Assembly (NCBI GenBank): GCA_004562175.1
Contig: SFRS01000019.1
Span: 1 to 8,774 of the forward strand
Direction of reading: 5' to 3'
Length of the DNA stretch: 8,774 nt
DNA from: a bacterium
GTDB lineage: Bacteria; Bacillota; Negativicutes; Acidaminococcales; Acidaminococcaceae
The notes beneath the pieces were generated by a model. It ran no database searches, was not told the origin of the DNA, and worked only from the letters and a program-made list of their open reading frames with translations. Both the position numbers and the translations under genes were made by a program. Shown piece after piece: positions 1-7,150 of the stretch. The stretch's first letter is position 1. Each line of letters begins with the position of its first letter.

Positions 1-60
1 CTTTGTGATGTTTTGCTGATGGGTGTGCGCGGTCAAAAAGAGCTGGATACCGGTGTCCGC
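1..60 (-). other. Homology break in purL; possible metallophosphoesterase fragment
   Basis: Up to base 59 the purL frame reads VMIPGGFSAG, where the family normally continues with an acidic DEPDG-type stretch. Instead the frame gives GHRYPALFDRAHPSAKHHK, which is not PurQ-like. No other minus frame restores PurQ: one hits a stop, and the other (first base at 60) reads ADTGIQLFLTAHTHQQNITK. That peptide resembles the late metal-binding block (hydrophobic strand, then GHxH) of calcineurin-like metallophosphoesterases, although Gly is replaced by Ala here. The break itself is seen directly against well-known family motifs. The phosphoesterase identity is inferred from 20 residues and could be chance. 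A chimeric contig end is the simplest explanation; a genuine deletion or recombination is the alternative. Confidence 0.5.
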
Positions 61-3000
61 CAGCACTGAAGCCACCGGGAATCATCACAATTTGGGAATT
101 ATTGATATATTTAACCATTGCTTCCACGGACTCTTCAATGGCAGCAGCGGTCAGATTGCGAATAATAAAGGTCTTAGCCTCGGCCCCAGCAGCTTCAAAA
201 GCACGGGCACTGTCGTATTCACAGTTGTTGCCCGGGAACACAGGAATAAATACCCTGGGCTTAGCAATATTCACAGGAGCAGTCAAAGCCAGCTTAGCGG
301 TGTACAGGGGCATGTTGATATCAGCAGGCTCCTCCACAGGGGGCAGGCTGTCCGAGAAAATCTTTTGCAGAGGCTCGCGATAAGCAGCAAGCGCCTTGTC
401 AGCAGCAATCACAGTGTCGTTGATGGCAATGCCTTGAGTTGCAGTAGTGTGGCCCAGCACCATGTAATCCAAACCGGCGAAAATTTCCTCCGGGTCCACG
501 CCAGCAGCCAGCTCTAGCACCATGCCACCGGGCTGCAAAGTGAAGAGGCTTTCCGGATCATGGAAGGGCTTAATGAACTCAAAGCCCAGCTCGTTGCCCA
601 TAGCCATGGTGGTTACAAGAGCTGCGATGCCGCCCTCTTTCACAGCAGCAGCAGCCTGAATCTTGCCTGCTTCCATTGCTGCATGCACAGCGGTCAAATT
701 CTTGCGCAGAGCGGCGAAATCCAGCACCTCTGCATTGTCACGCAGGCAGGACAGGAAGATGACCTCATCCCCTGCTTCCTTGAACTCAGCAGAAACAGCC
801 TTCTCGCCGTCGATAACACCCACTGCGAAGGAAACCAGCGTGGGCGGAACAGTTTTATCCATAAAGGTGCCGCTCATGGAGTCCTTGCCGCCGATAGCAG
901 GCAGCTCCAAAGCATCAAGGGTAGTGAAGGCACCTAAAAGGGCGCTGAAGGGTTGGCCCCAGCTGGTAGAATCGTGCAGCTTGGGGAAGTACTCTTGCAG
1001 AGTCAAGCGCAGCTTAGCAGGGTCAGCACCCAGTGCAGTTGCACGCACCACGGACTCAGTCACAGCATACATGGCGCCATGGAAGGGGCTCCAGCAAGCC
1101 ACATCCGGATTATAACCACAGGCCATCACGGAAGCAGCAGTGGTATTGCCATGGAGCACAGGAATGCGACCCACCATGCCCTCGGCCGGAGTCAGCTGGG
1201 TCTTGCCACCAAAGGGCATCAGCACAGTGCCACGACCGATGGTGCTGTCGAAGCGCTCGGAGAGGCCCTTTTGGCTGCACACATTCAGGCGACCCATATT
1301 GGCCAACCAAGCAGCCTCCAAATCAGCGGCAGCAGTTACCTCAGCAGGCACGTGCTCGAAGACATTTTCAGCCTTCTCTTCGGCCACAGTCACATTGGTA
1401 TGTTGGGCAACGCCGTTGGTGTCCAGGAAAGCACGGGACAGGTCCACAATCTTGTCCCCACGCCAGAACATCACCAGACGCGGCTCTTCCGTAACCTCGG
1501 CCACCACAGTGGCTTCCAGGTTTTCTTCATCAGCATATTTAATGAAAGCGTCACGGTTTTCGGCTTCAATAACCACAGCCATGCGCTCCTGGGATTCAGA
1601 AATAGCCAGCTCCGTGCCGTCCAAGCCCTCGTACTTCTTGGGCACCTTGTCCAAATCAATTACAAGGCCATCGGTGAGCTCGCCAATAGCCACGGAAACG
1701 CCACCGGCACCAAAGTCGTTGCAGCGTTTAATCATAGCAGTCACAGCAGGATTGCGGAACAAGCGTTGAATCTTGCGCTCGGTGGGCGGATTACCCTTCT
1801 GTACCTCGGCACCGCAGCTCATCAAGGAGTCCACAGTGTGCTCCTTGGAGGAACCGGTTGCACCACCGCATCCGTCGCGACCGGTCTTGCCACCTAAGAG
1901 GATAACGATATCGCCAGCAGCAGGACGCTCACGGCGCACTGCACTGCGGGGAGCAGCACCCATAACGCCGCCGATTTCCATACGCTTAGCTACGAATTTA
2001 TCATGATAATATTCTTGTACATGGCCCGTCGCCAAGCCAATTTGGTTGCCATAAGAGCTGTAGCCAGCAGCAGCGCCGATGGTAATCTTGCGCTGGGGCA
2101 GCTTGCCCGGCAGGGTTTCACTTACAGGAGTGCGAGGATCGGCGCAGCCAGTAACGCGCATTGCTTGGTATACATAAGAACGACCGGACAGGGGATCGCG
2201 AATGGCACCGCCAAGGCAAGTAGCAGCACCGCCGAAGGGCTCGATTTCTGTAGGATGGTTGTGGGTTTCGTTCTTGAACATCACCAGCCAATCCTCAGTC
2301 TTGCCATCCACTTCGATGGGCACCACGATGGAGCAAGCGTTGATTTCCTCGGATTGGTCCAAATCCTCCAGCTTGCCTTCCTTGCGCAGCTTCTTCATGC
2401 CGATGACAGCAATATCCATCAAGGTTACAGGACGCTCGGTGTTCTCGCCATACACAGCGTCACGAGCAGCCATATATTTGTCATAAGCCTCTTGCACGGG
2501 CTTAGTGAAGGTGCCGGGCACAATGTCCACATCCTCGATTTGGGTCATGAAGGTGGTGTGGCGGCAATGGTCGGACCAATAGGTGTCCAGCACGCGAATT
2601 TCGGTGATGGTGGGCTCACGATGCTCTTCATTGAAATATTTTTGGCACCAGAGCAAATCCTCAAGGCTCATAGCCAAGCCCATTTCCTTGCGCAGAGCTT
2701 CGGCCTCATCCTTTGTCATGGTCAAAAAGCCTGCTACGGATTTTACCTTTTCCGGCTCCTCGCAGGTGCTGATCAAGGTTTCCGGCTTAGCCTGCTCTGC
2801 TTCACGAGCTTCGATGGGGTTGATGCAATAAGCCTTAATCTTGTCCACGTCCTCAGAGCTGAGCTTGCCTTCTAAAACATATACCTTGGCAGCAGCCACC
2901 ATGGGGCGTTCTTTTTGGGTAATCAGCTGAATGCATTGCTCGGCAAAGTCCTCCCTCTGGTCGTATTGACCGGGCAACAGCTCCACTGCAAAGGCTTGTT

Positions 3001-3241
3001 CCCCTGCTGCCAGCTCCAAGCTTTCCTCCACCACGGTGTCCACGGGCGGCTCGGACAGCACCAAAGCCTTGGCCATGGCGAACTCCTCGTCGCTCAGGCC
3101 CATCACATCATAACGATTAATAATGCGGATATTTTCCAGAGCACCCATGCCCAGATTGTTGCGCAAATCGGCCAGCAAGCCATGTGCTTCAACGGCAAAG
3201 GCATCCTTCTTCTCCACATAGATTCTTCTGATACTACTCAT
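1..3241 (-). CDS. purL: Phosphoribosylformylglycinamidine synthase, clostridial-type PurL-PurQ fusion (3' end not in window)
   Basis: Catalyses the ATP- and glutamine-dependent conversion of FGAR to FGAM, step four of de novo purine synthesis, in the cytosol. The frame is open for 1080 codons from ATG at 3241 to the left edge, with no frameshift up to base 59. A GGAGG at 3250-3254 sits 8 nt before the ATG. Visible landmarks are DTYWSDHCRHTTF (about residues 219-231), ETHNHPTEIEPFGGAAT (325-341, ATP/FGAR-site region), QKGNPPTERKIQRLF (481-495), CNDFGAGGVSVAIGEL (507-522), a GYNP block typical of the single-chain clostridial form (709-712) and AIGGKDSMSGTF (782-793). The PurQ-like glutaminase begins near residue 1000 with VFPGNNCEYDSARAFEAAGA. 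The family usually has about 1200-1250 residues, so the catalytic Cys and the His/Glu of the glutaminase are not in view. Residues 1062-1080 do not resemble PurQ (see the junction entry). The gene has its own promoter. The family call is very safe; completeness is unknown. Confidence 0.96.
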   Translation of the reverse strand, partial: MSSIRRIYVEKKDAFAVEAHGLLADLRNNLGMGALENIRIINRYDVMGLSDEEFAMAKALVLSEPPVDTVVEESLELAAGEQAFAVELLPGQYDQREDFAEQCIQLITQKERPMVAAAKVYVLEGKLSSEDVDKIKAYCINPIEAREAEQAKPETLISTCEEPEKVKSVAGFLTMTKDEAEALRKEMGLAMSLEDLLWCQKYFNEEHREPTITEIRVLDTYWSDHCRHTTFMTQIEDVDIVPGTFTKPVQEAYDKYMAARDAVYGENTERPVTLMDIAVIGMKKLRKEGKLEDLDQSEEINACSIVVPIEVDGKTEDWLVMFKNETHNHPTEIEPFGGAATCLGGAIRDPLSGRSYVYQAMRVTGCADPRTPVSETLPGKLPQRKITIGAAAGYSSYGNQIGLATGHVQEYYHDKFVAKRMEIGGVMGAAPRSAVRRERPAAGDIVILLGGKTGRDGCGGATGSSKEHTVDSLMSCGAEVQKGNPPTERKIQRLFRNPAVTAMIKRCNDFGAGGVSVAIGELTDGLVIDLDKVPKKYEGLDGTELAISESQERMAVVIEAENRDAFIKYADEENLEATVVAEVTEEPRLVMFWRGDKIVDLSRAFLDTNGVAQHTNVTVAEEKAENVFEHVPAEVTAAADLEAAWLANMGRLNVCSQKGLSERFDSTIGRGTVLMPFGGKTQLTPAEGMVGRIPVLHGNTTAASVMACGYNPDVACWSPFHGAMYAVTESVVRATALGADPAKLRLTLQEYFPKLHDSTSWGQPFSALLGAFTTLDALELPAIGGKDSMSGTFMDKTVPPTLVSFAVGVIDGEKAVSAEFKEAGDEVIFLSCLRDNAEVLDFAALRKNLTAVHAAMEAGKIQAAAAVKEGGIAALVTTMAMGNELGFEFIKPFHDPESLFTLQPGGMVLELAAGVDPEEIFAGLDYMVLGHTTATQGIAINDTVIAADKALAAYREPLQKIFSDSLPPVEEPADINMPLYTAKLALTAPVNIAKPRVFIPVFPGNNCEYDSARAFEAAGAEAKTFIIRNLTAAAIEESVEAMVKYINNSQIVMIPGGFSAGGHRYPALFDRAHPSAKHHK

Positions 3242-3303
3242 ATCCAAATCCTCCAGTCCAACAAAAAGTGTATTTCGAGGTATTTACTTACAGTTTCGTA
3301 TAT

Positions 3304-3331
3304 ATTTTAACACATTTTGAGAGTTTGTCCA
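3304..3331 (-). promoter_or_regulatory. Sigma-A-type promoter of purL
   Basis: On the minus strand a -35 TGGACA (3326-3331, five of six consensus bases) and a -10 TAAAAT (3304-3309, five of six) are separated by 16 nt. A TGT immediately before the -10 makes an extended -10. Transcription would start near 3297, giving a leader of about 55 nt that ends in the GGAGG ribosome-binding site. The leader is too short for a purine riboswitch. The 153-nt gap after the upstream permease gene and this promoter suggest that purL is a separate transcription unit. Confidence 0.65.
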
Positions 3332-3344
3332 ATATATAGTGGAT

Positions 3345-3368
3345 AATATTCGCAGTTTATCGAACATT
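3345..3368. promoter_or_regulatory. Operator-like inverted repeat upstream of purL (possible PurR site)
   Basis: Two 8-bp arms, AATATTCG (3345-3352) and CGAACATT (3361-3368), form an inverted repeat with one mismatch across an 8-bp spacer. It lies just upstream of the purL -35 element. The right arm with its flank resembles the Bacillus PurBox core (CGAAC in an AT-rich setting). In B. subtilis PurR also binds upstream of the -35 region, but its two boxes are arranged differently. Two further CGAA motifs occur in the leader on the minus strand (3291-3298 and 3270-3277). The repeat is seen in the sequence; assignment to PurR is inference. Confidence 0.35.
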
Positions 3369-3394
3369 TTGCGCCCCTGTGGCTAAATAATTCG

Positions 3395-4273
3395 CTATCT
3401 ATCCTTTTGATAGAGAAAAATTCCGATGCCGGCGAGAATGGCCAGAATGCCCACCAATTGCTGCAGAGTAATGACCTCACCCAAAAGCACGTAGCCCAAA
3501 AAGCAGGTGCCCACGGTCTCCCCCAAAATGCTCATGGAAATCACCGTGGCGCTGAGCCATTTTAAAAGCCAGTTGAAAATGAGCTGGCCTAAAATGGTGG
3601 AAACCAAGGCCAAGCCCAAAAAGCAGAGCCAGGTTTGGCAGGTATAGCCCGTGAAGGCGTCACCGCAGGCCAAGCTGTATAGCCCTAGGAAAAACGCGCC
3701 ACTGCTATAGCCCAGCACGGAATAGGGAATCACTCCCAAGCTGCGCCGTACCTGCTGCCCGATAAGGAAGTAGCCCGCGATAACAGCCGCGGCCACCAAG
3801 GCCATCACGTCGCCTAAAAAGGCACGCCAGCTGATGGCAAAGTCGCCCCAGCCGATGATGATGCTGCCACCAATGGCCAACAAACAGCCCAGCAAGCCTC
3901 CCCTGCTGCAGCGCTCCTGCCACAGCAAATAGCTGCCCAAGATAGTGAACAGGGGCTGCAGTGTTACTAAAACCACGGAGCTGGCTACTGAGGTGAACTT
4001 TAAGGACTCAAACCACAGCACGTAATGCACAGCCAGGATAAATCCTGACAAAATGCCCGTGTACAGCTGCTTGCGAGGCAAATTTGCCAATTGCTCACGA
4101 TTTTCCCTTTTACATAAAAGTAAAGGCAGCAAAGCTACTGCTGCCACTAATAATCGATAAAAGGCGATAATGCCCGAGGGCGCCTCCGCCACCTTGGCAA
4201 AAATGCCTGAGGTGGAAAGGAAGAACACCGCCAGGGCCAAAATCACATAAGAAGTATATTTACCAGGAGTCAT
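3395..4273 (-). CDS. EamA/DMT-family transporter (ten-helix permease)
   Basis: An inner-membrane permease of the drug/metabolite transporter superfamily, which mostly exports amino acids or other small metabolites; the substrate cannot be read from sequence. The 292 residues show ten hydrophobic segments (roughly 8-25, 33-53, 70-88, 97-117, 124-141, 152-172, 184-203, 213-236, 240-264, 271-287) in two EamA repeats. Each repeat ends in the typical pattern of a helix, a glutamate, then a glycine-rich helix (LQPLFTILGSYLLWQE at about 105-120; LGETVGTCFLGYVLLGE at 250-266). In the second repeat the usual EPV is ETV. I chose ATG 4273 over ATG 4294. The later start lies one base after the NUDIX stop and has AGG about 10 nt upstream, whereas the earlier start overlaps the NUDIX gene and has no ribosome-binding site. 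Expression is probably coupled to the NUDIX gene. The family is sure and the function is open. Confidence 0.86.
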   Translation of the reverse strand: MTPGKYTSYVILALAVFFLSTSGIFAKVAEAPSGIIAFYRLLVAAVALLPLLLCKRENREQLANLPRKQLYTGILSGFILAVHYVLWFESLKFTSVASSVVLVTLQPLFTILGSYLLWQERCSRGGLLGCLLAIGGSIIIGWGDFAISWRAFLGDVMALVAAAVIAGYFLIGQQVRRSLGVIPYSVLGYSSGAFFLGLYSLACGDAFTGYTCQTWLCFLGLALVSTILGQLIFNWLLKWLSATVISMSILGETVGTCFLGYVLLGEVITLQQLVGILAILAGIGIFLYQKDR

Positions 4274-4274
4274 C

Positions 4275-4835
4275 TTATAAAATACCTGCTGCATACAGGG
4301 CGCAGAGGGATTTGCTGTCGTACAGCTCCCCTGCTGCTACCATTTGCTTGAGCTCCGCCGGAGTGAATGCCTGCACGCCAATGAATTCATCCTCATCGGT
4401 GTGTTGGGCAAATTTTTTCAAGCCCCATGCTTTATATAAATGAATAATTTCGTCAGAAAAGCCCGGCGTTGTGGCAATGCTCAGCAAATGCTGCCAGCCC
4501 TCGGCCTCGTAGCCCGTTTCCTCGCTCAGCTCCCGCTTCGCGCATTCCAGCTTGTCCTCGGCCTCGCCGTGGTCCAGCTTGCCGGCGGGGATTTCCCACA
4601 GCAGTGTGCCCAAGGGATAGCGGCACTGCTTCACCAAAACCACGCGCCCATCCTCCAGCACGGGCACGATGGCCACGGCGCCGGGATGGCGGATGTATTC
4701 GCGAGTGGTGTCGCTGCCATTGGGCAACGTCACATGGTCCCGCTGCACCTTTAAAAGGCGCCCGCTGAAGACCTCTTCATTGCTGCCCTCCACATAAATT
4801 TCGTCCAAGGCAGCTTCATGAAATTTTTTTAACAT
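4275..4835 (-). CDS. nudF: NUDIX hydrolase, ADP-ribose pyrophosphatase type
   Basis: Likely hydrolyses ADP-ribose and related nucleoside diphosphate sugars to AMP plus a sugar phosphate, a cytosolic clean-up and recycling role. The 186-residue protein matches the usual ADPRase length. It shows LLWEIPAGKL (78-87), the NUDIX helix RELSEETGY (101-109) with its metal-binding glutamates, TTPGFSDE (122-129), which matches the family's SPGFSDE block, and DEDEFIGV (147-154). The NUDIX box is unusual: nine rather than seven residues separate GKLDHGE from RE. I chose ATG 4835 because GAGGTG (4844-4849) lies 8 nt upstream. An upstream in-frame ATG at 4901 would add 22 residues but has no ribosome-binding site, and its extension runs through a palindrome. 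The stop is one base from the permease start. Other NUDIX substrates cannot be excluded. Confidence 0.88.
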   Translation of the reverse strand: MLKKFHEAALDEIYVEGSNEEVFSGRLLKVQRDHVTLPNGSDTTREYIRHPGAVAIVPVLEDGRVVLVKQCRYPLGTLLWEIPAGKLDHGEAEDKLECAKRELSEETGYEAEGWQHLLSIATTPGFSDEIIHLYKAWGLKKFAQHTDEDEFIGVQAFTPAELKQMVAAGELYDSKSLCALYAAGIL

Positions 4836-4863
4836 TTGGCTTTCACCTCTATAGTATGGCTTA

Positions 4864-4895
4864 GCTGAGTTAGGTACGAACTGAGTCCACTCAGC
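4864..4895. repeat. Palindromic element with alternative stems upstream of the NUDIX gene
   Basis: On the plus strand CTGAGT occurs at 4865-4870 and again at 4881-4886, and its complement ACTCAG occurs at 4889-4894. The near copy makes a 14-bp palindrome (4881-4894). The far copy pairs as GCTGAGT/ACTCAGC (4864-4870 with 4889-4895). The two pairings share one arm, so only one can form at a time in RNA. There is no U-run after either, so this is not an obvious terminator. A role as a protein-binding site or mRNA structure is speculation. Confidence 0.4.
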
Positions 4896-4908
4896 CGCCA
4901 TTTTTGTT

Positions 4909-4960
4909 AGCTTTCTTTAGCTATCAGAAGCTTTTAGTAGCTTTTTTAATAGCTTTTAGT
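4909..4960. repeat. 10-bp-periodic AGCT short tandem repeat across the recN stop codon
   Basis: On the plus strand AGCT begins at 4909, 4919, 4929, 4939 and 4951: four spacings of 10, 10, 10 and 12 bases. The units are AGCTTTCTTT, AGCTATCAGA, AGCTTTTAGT, AGCTTTTTTAAT and AGCTTTTAGT; units three and five are identical. The array includes the recN stop (4946-4948) and encodes the last residues TKSY. It is imperfect and AT-rich, unlike the flanking coding sequence. It could be replication slippage or part of a weak intergenic signal. Confidence 0.6.
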
Positions 4961-6652
4961 AGACGCCTTGCGTAAGTCAGCCTTCACGCCATCCGCAGCA
5001 AGCAGCAGCTCCGTGGCGCTTTCCAAAGCGGCACGGGAGGTAGCAGCTCCCGCAGTCATGCGCACCAGCTCCTGCAGGCGCTGGTTGTAGTCCAGCACGG
5101 CCAGCACCGTGGCCGTGCGCCCCTCGCTGCTGCGCTTTTCGATGTAGATATGATTATCAGCGAAGGCTGCGATTTGCGGCAAATGGGTGATGCACAGCAC
5201 CTGTCCCACAGTGGCGATGGCGGCGATTTTTTCCGCCATCTTTTGGGCCGTCACCCCGCCCACCCCGGTGTCGATTTCATCGAACACCATGGTGCCCACT
5301 TGGGCGCTGTTCATGAGCACGGTTTTCATGGCCAAGGCGATACGGCTAAGCTCGCCGCCGGAGGCCACCTTCTCCAAATCATTCAGCGGCTCACCCAAGT
5401 TGCCGCTGAACAAAAAGCGCAGCCCATCCCGACCTGTGGCCGTGAAGCGCTCCAACGCCGTCAGCGCAATCTCAAAGCGACCATTGGGCATAGCCAAATC
5501 GTGAATATGGGTGGTAATGCTGGCACTGAGCGCAGCTGCACTGCGCTGGCGCTCCTTGGTCAGCGCGGCTGCGGCAACGCCCAGCCGCTTGGTGGCCTGC
5601 GCCAGCCTTTGCTGCGCCTTTTCTAACGCAGCTGCAATGTTTCGCAGCTGCTCCAGCTTCTCCTGCGTAGCCTCCAAGTAGCTCAGCACAGCTTCCGTGC
5701 TGCCCCCATATTTTTTCTGCAAGCGATAGATGGTGTCCAAGCGCTCCTGCACCTGGGTGGCCCGCTCCTCGTTGAAATCGCTGCGGCTCAAATAGTCCGC
5801 CAGCTCGCTCCGACAATCGTCCAAGTTGATCCAAGCGCTGTCCACTGCTTCCGCAAAGGCCCGCAAACGCTCGTCGTAACGGGCTGCGTATTGCAGCTCC
5901 TCCCGCACCCTGGCCAAACGGGATAGCACTGCGTCCTCCTCGTCCAGCTCGCCGTAAGCACTGTTCACAGCCTTGATAATTCTTTCGCCATTTTGCAGCA
6001 GGCGCGCTTCCTCCTCCAAGGAGTCTTCCTCGTCCACCACCAAACTAGCCTCGGTAATCTCGTTGATTTCCCATGCATAACGATCCATGAGCAAATCCTG
6101 CTTTTGGTTGTCCTGCTCCAGCTGGGCCAAAGCTCTTTGGGCCTCCACGTAAACGGCATATTCCTTTTTATAGGCCGCCAAAGCCTCCTGCAGGGCAGCG
6201 CCGCCAAAGGTGTCCGTCACCACGCGCGCTGCGTCAGCCTTGAGCAAGGCTTGATTCTCGTGCTGGCCATGAATATCTACCAAGGCTGTGCCGATTTGCT
6301 TCAGCACATTCAAGGGCACCTGCACCCCGTTGATGAGCGCGCGACTCTTGCCGGTAGCGCTAATTTGTCTTTTCAAAAACAAATCATCCTCCGGCTCGAT
6401 ACCCTGCTCGCGCAGAATGTTTTTGATGTCCTCCTGGTCTGCGATATCAAAAACAGCCTGCACCCACAGTCCCTCGGTGCCGCTGCGCACATAATCCACC
6501 GAAGCCCTGCCGCCCAAAACCAAGCCAAAGGCATCGATGAGAATGGACTTGCCCGCACCGGTCTCGCCGGTGAACACATTGAAGCCAGGGGTGAATTCCG
6601 CCTGCGCATCCTCTAATAATGCAAAATTGTGCACATGCAATGATTGCAGCAT
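4946..6652 (-). CDS. recN: DNA repair protein RecN (SMC-like ATPase)
   Basis: A cytosolic SMC-family ATPase that acts early at DNA double-strand breaks, tethering ends and helping RecA-dependent recombination. The 568 residues match the family (about 550-575). The order is an N-terminal ATPase half with Walker A GETGAGKS (29-36), a long helical coiled-coil middle (about 150-370), and a C-terminal half with the ABC signature SGGELSRIALA (431-441), Walker B TMVFDEID (454-461) followed by TGVGG, and the ITHLPQIA His switch (488-495). All catalytic motifs are intact. The start at ATG 6652 is 12 nt after the argR stop. The ribosome-binding region AAGGCGGTG overlaps that stop, so translation is probably coupled to argR. 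The final residues (TKSY) fall in a short repeat array and are probably not functional. argR-recN adjacency is common in Bacillota. Confidence 0.97.
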   Translation of the reverse strand: MLQSLHVHNFALLEDAQAEFTPGFNVFTGETGAGKSILIDAFGLVLGGRASVDYVRSGTEGLWVQAVFDIADQEDIKNILREQGIEPEDDLFLKRQISATGKSRALINGVQVPLNVLKQIGTALVDIHGQHENQALLKADAARVVTDTFGGAALQEALAAYKKEYAVYVEAQRALAQLEQDNQKQDLLMDRYAWEINEITEASLVVDEEDSLEEEARLLQNGERIIKAVNSAYGELDEEDAVLSRLARVREELQYAARYDERLRAFAEAVDSAWINLDDCRSELADYLSRSDFNEERATQVQERLDTIYRLQKKYGGSTEAVLSYLEATQEKLEQLRNIAAALEKAQQRLAQATKRLGVAAAALTKERQRSAAALSASITTHIHDLAMPNGRFEIALTALERFTATGRDGLRFLFSGNLGEPLNDLEKVASGGELSRIALAMKTVLMNSAQVGTMVFDEIDTGVGGVTAQKMAEKIAAIATVGQVLCITHLPQIAAFADNHIYIEKRSSEGRTATVLAVLDYNQRLQELVRMTAGAATSRAALESATELLLAADGVKADLRKASTKSY

Positions 6653-6664
6653 TTTTTCACCGCC

Positions 6665-7114
6665 TTAGCGATATTCCTTCAGGCGCTTGAGCAGGCTCAC
6701 CACGCCCTCCTTATTCTCCACAGCCACAAAAACAGTATCGTCACCGGCAATGGTGCCCAAAATCTCCGGCCATTTCATGTAGTCCAAGGCGAAGGCCACA
6801 GATTGGGCTGTGCCCGGCAGGGAGCGAATGACCACCATGCTGTCGGAGGCTCGCACGCTGACAATGCTATCATGAAAGGTCCGCGCCAAGCGCTCCATGG
6901 TGAGCATCATGCCATGCTCCTTAGGATATGCATAATGATAGTGACCATTGGCATCGGGCACCTTCACCAGCATCAATTCCTTGATATCCCGAGAAACTGT
7001 GGCCTGGGTCACATCGATACCCTCACCACGCAGGGCGCTGGCCAAATCCTCCTGGGTCTCAATCTTATGGTTATCAATAATCTCTTTAATTTTTGCATGT
7101 CGGGTCATTTTCAT
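6665..7114 (-). CDS. argR: Arginine repressor ArgR
   Basis: An arginine-sensing transcription factor that, as a hexamer bound to L-arginine, represses arginine biosynthesis and in many species activates catabolism. The 149 residues match the family length. The N-terminal winged helix contains TQATVSRDIKEL (36-47), the recognition helix. The C-terminal oligomerisation and arginine-binding domain contains GTAQSVAFALD (101-111) and GTIAGDDTVFVAV (120-132), the latter with the Asp pair that contacts arginine. I chose ATG 7114 because GAGGTG (7121-7126) ends 6 nt upstream. A GTG at 7123 in the same frame lies within that ribosome-binding site and is unlikely as a start. The gene sits between nadK (36-nt gap) and recN (12-nt gap). 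Target genes are not in this window. Confidence 0.96.
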   Translation of the reverse strand: MKMTRHAKIKEIIDNHKIETQEDLASALRGEGIDVTQATVSRDIKELMLVKVPDANGHYHYAYPKEHGMMLTMERLARTFHDSIVSVRASDSMVVIRSLPGTAQSVAFALDYMKWPEILGTIAGDDTVFVAVENKEGVVSLLKRLKEYR

Positions 7115-7150
7115 GTTTATCACCTCATTTGCAATTTAAAACAACATTAT

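Noticed and set aside
953..2875. Long plus-strand open frames (about 314 and 290 codons) opposite purL
   Set aside because: They lie antisense to an unbroken, motif-rich purL frame, show low-complexity His/Ser/Ala-rich translations with no recognisable domain, and are explained by the codon bias of purL.
3242..3297. Purine riboswitch in the purL leader
   Set aside because: The leader is about 55 nt, too short for the aptamer plus an expression platform, and I see no matching three-way-junction pattern.
3370..3394. Terminator after the permease gene
   Set aside because: Only a 3-bp GCC/GGC pairing is visible, with no stable stem and no U-run.
4851..4856. TACTAT as a -10 box for a NUDIX promoter
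   Set aside because: There is no plausible -35 at 16-18 bp, and transcription would begin inside the ribosome-binding site.
4836..4901. Upstream ATG at 4901 as the NUDIX start
   Set aside because: It has no ribosome-binding site, the 22 added residues look non-homologous, and ATG 4835 has a strong GAGGTG at the right distance.
5150..6616. Plus-strand open frames of about 160-207 codons opposite recN
   Set aside because: They are shadows of the recN frame; the translations resemble no family and have no ribosome-binding sites that I could see.
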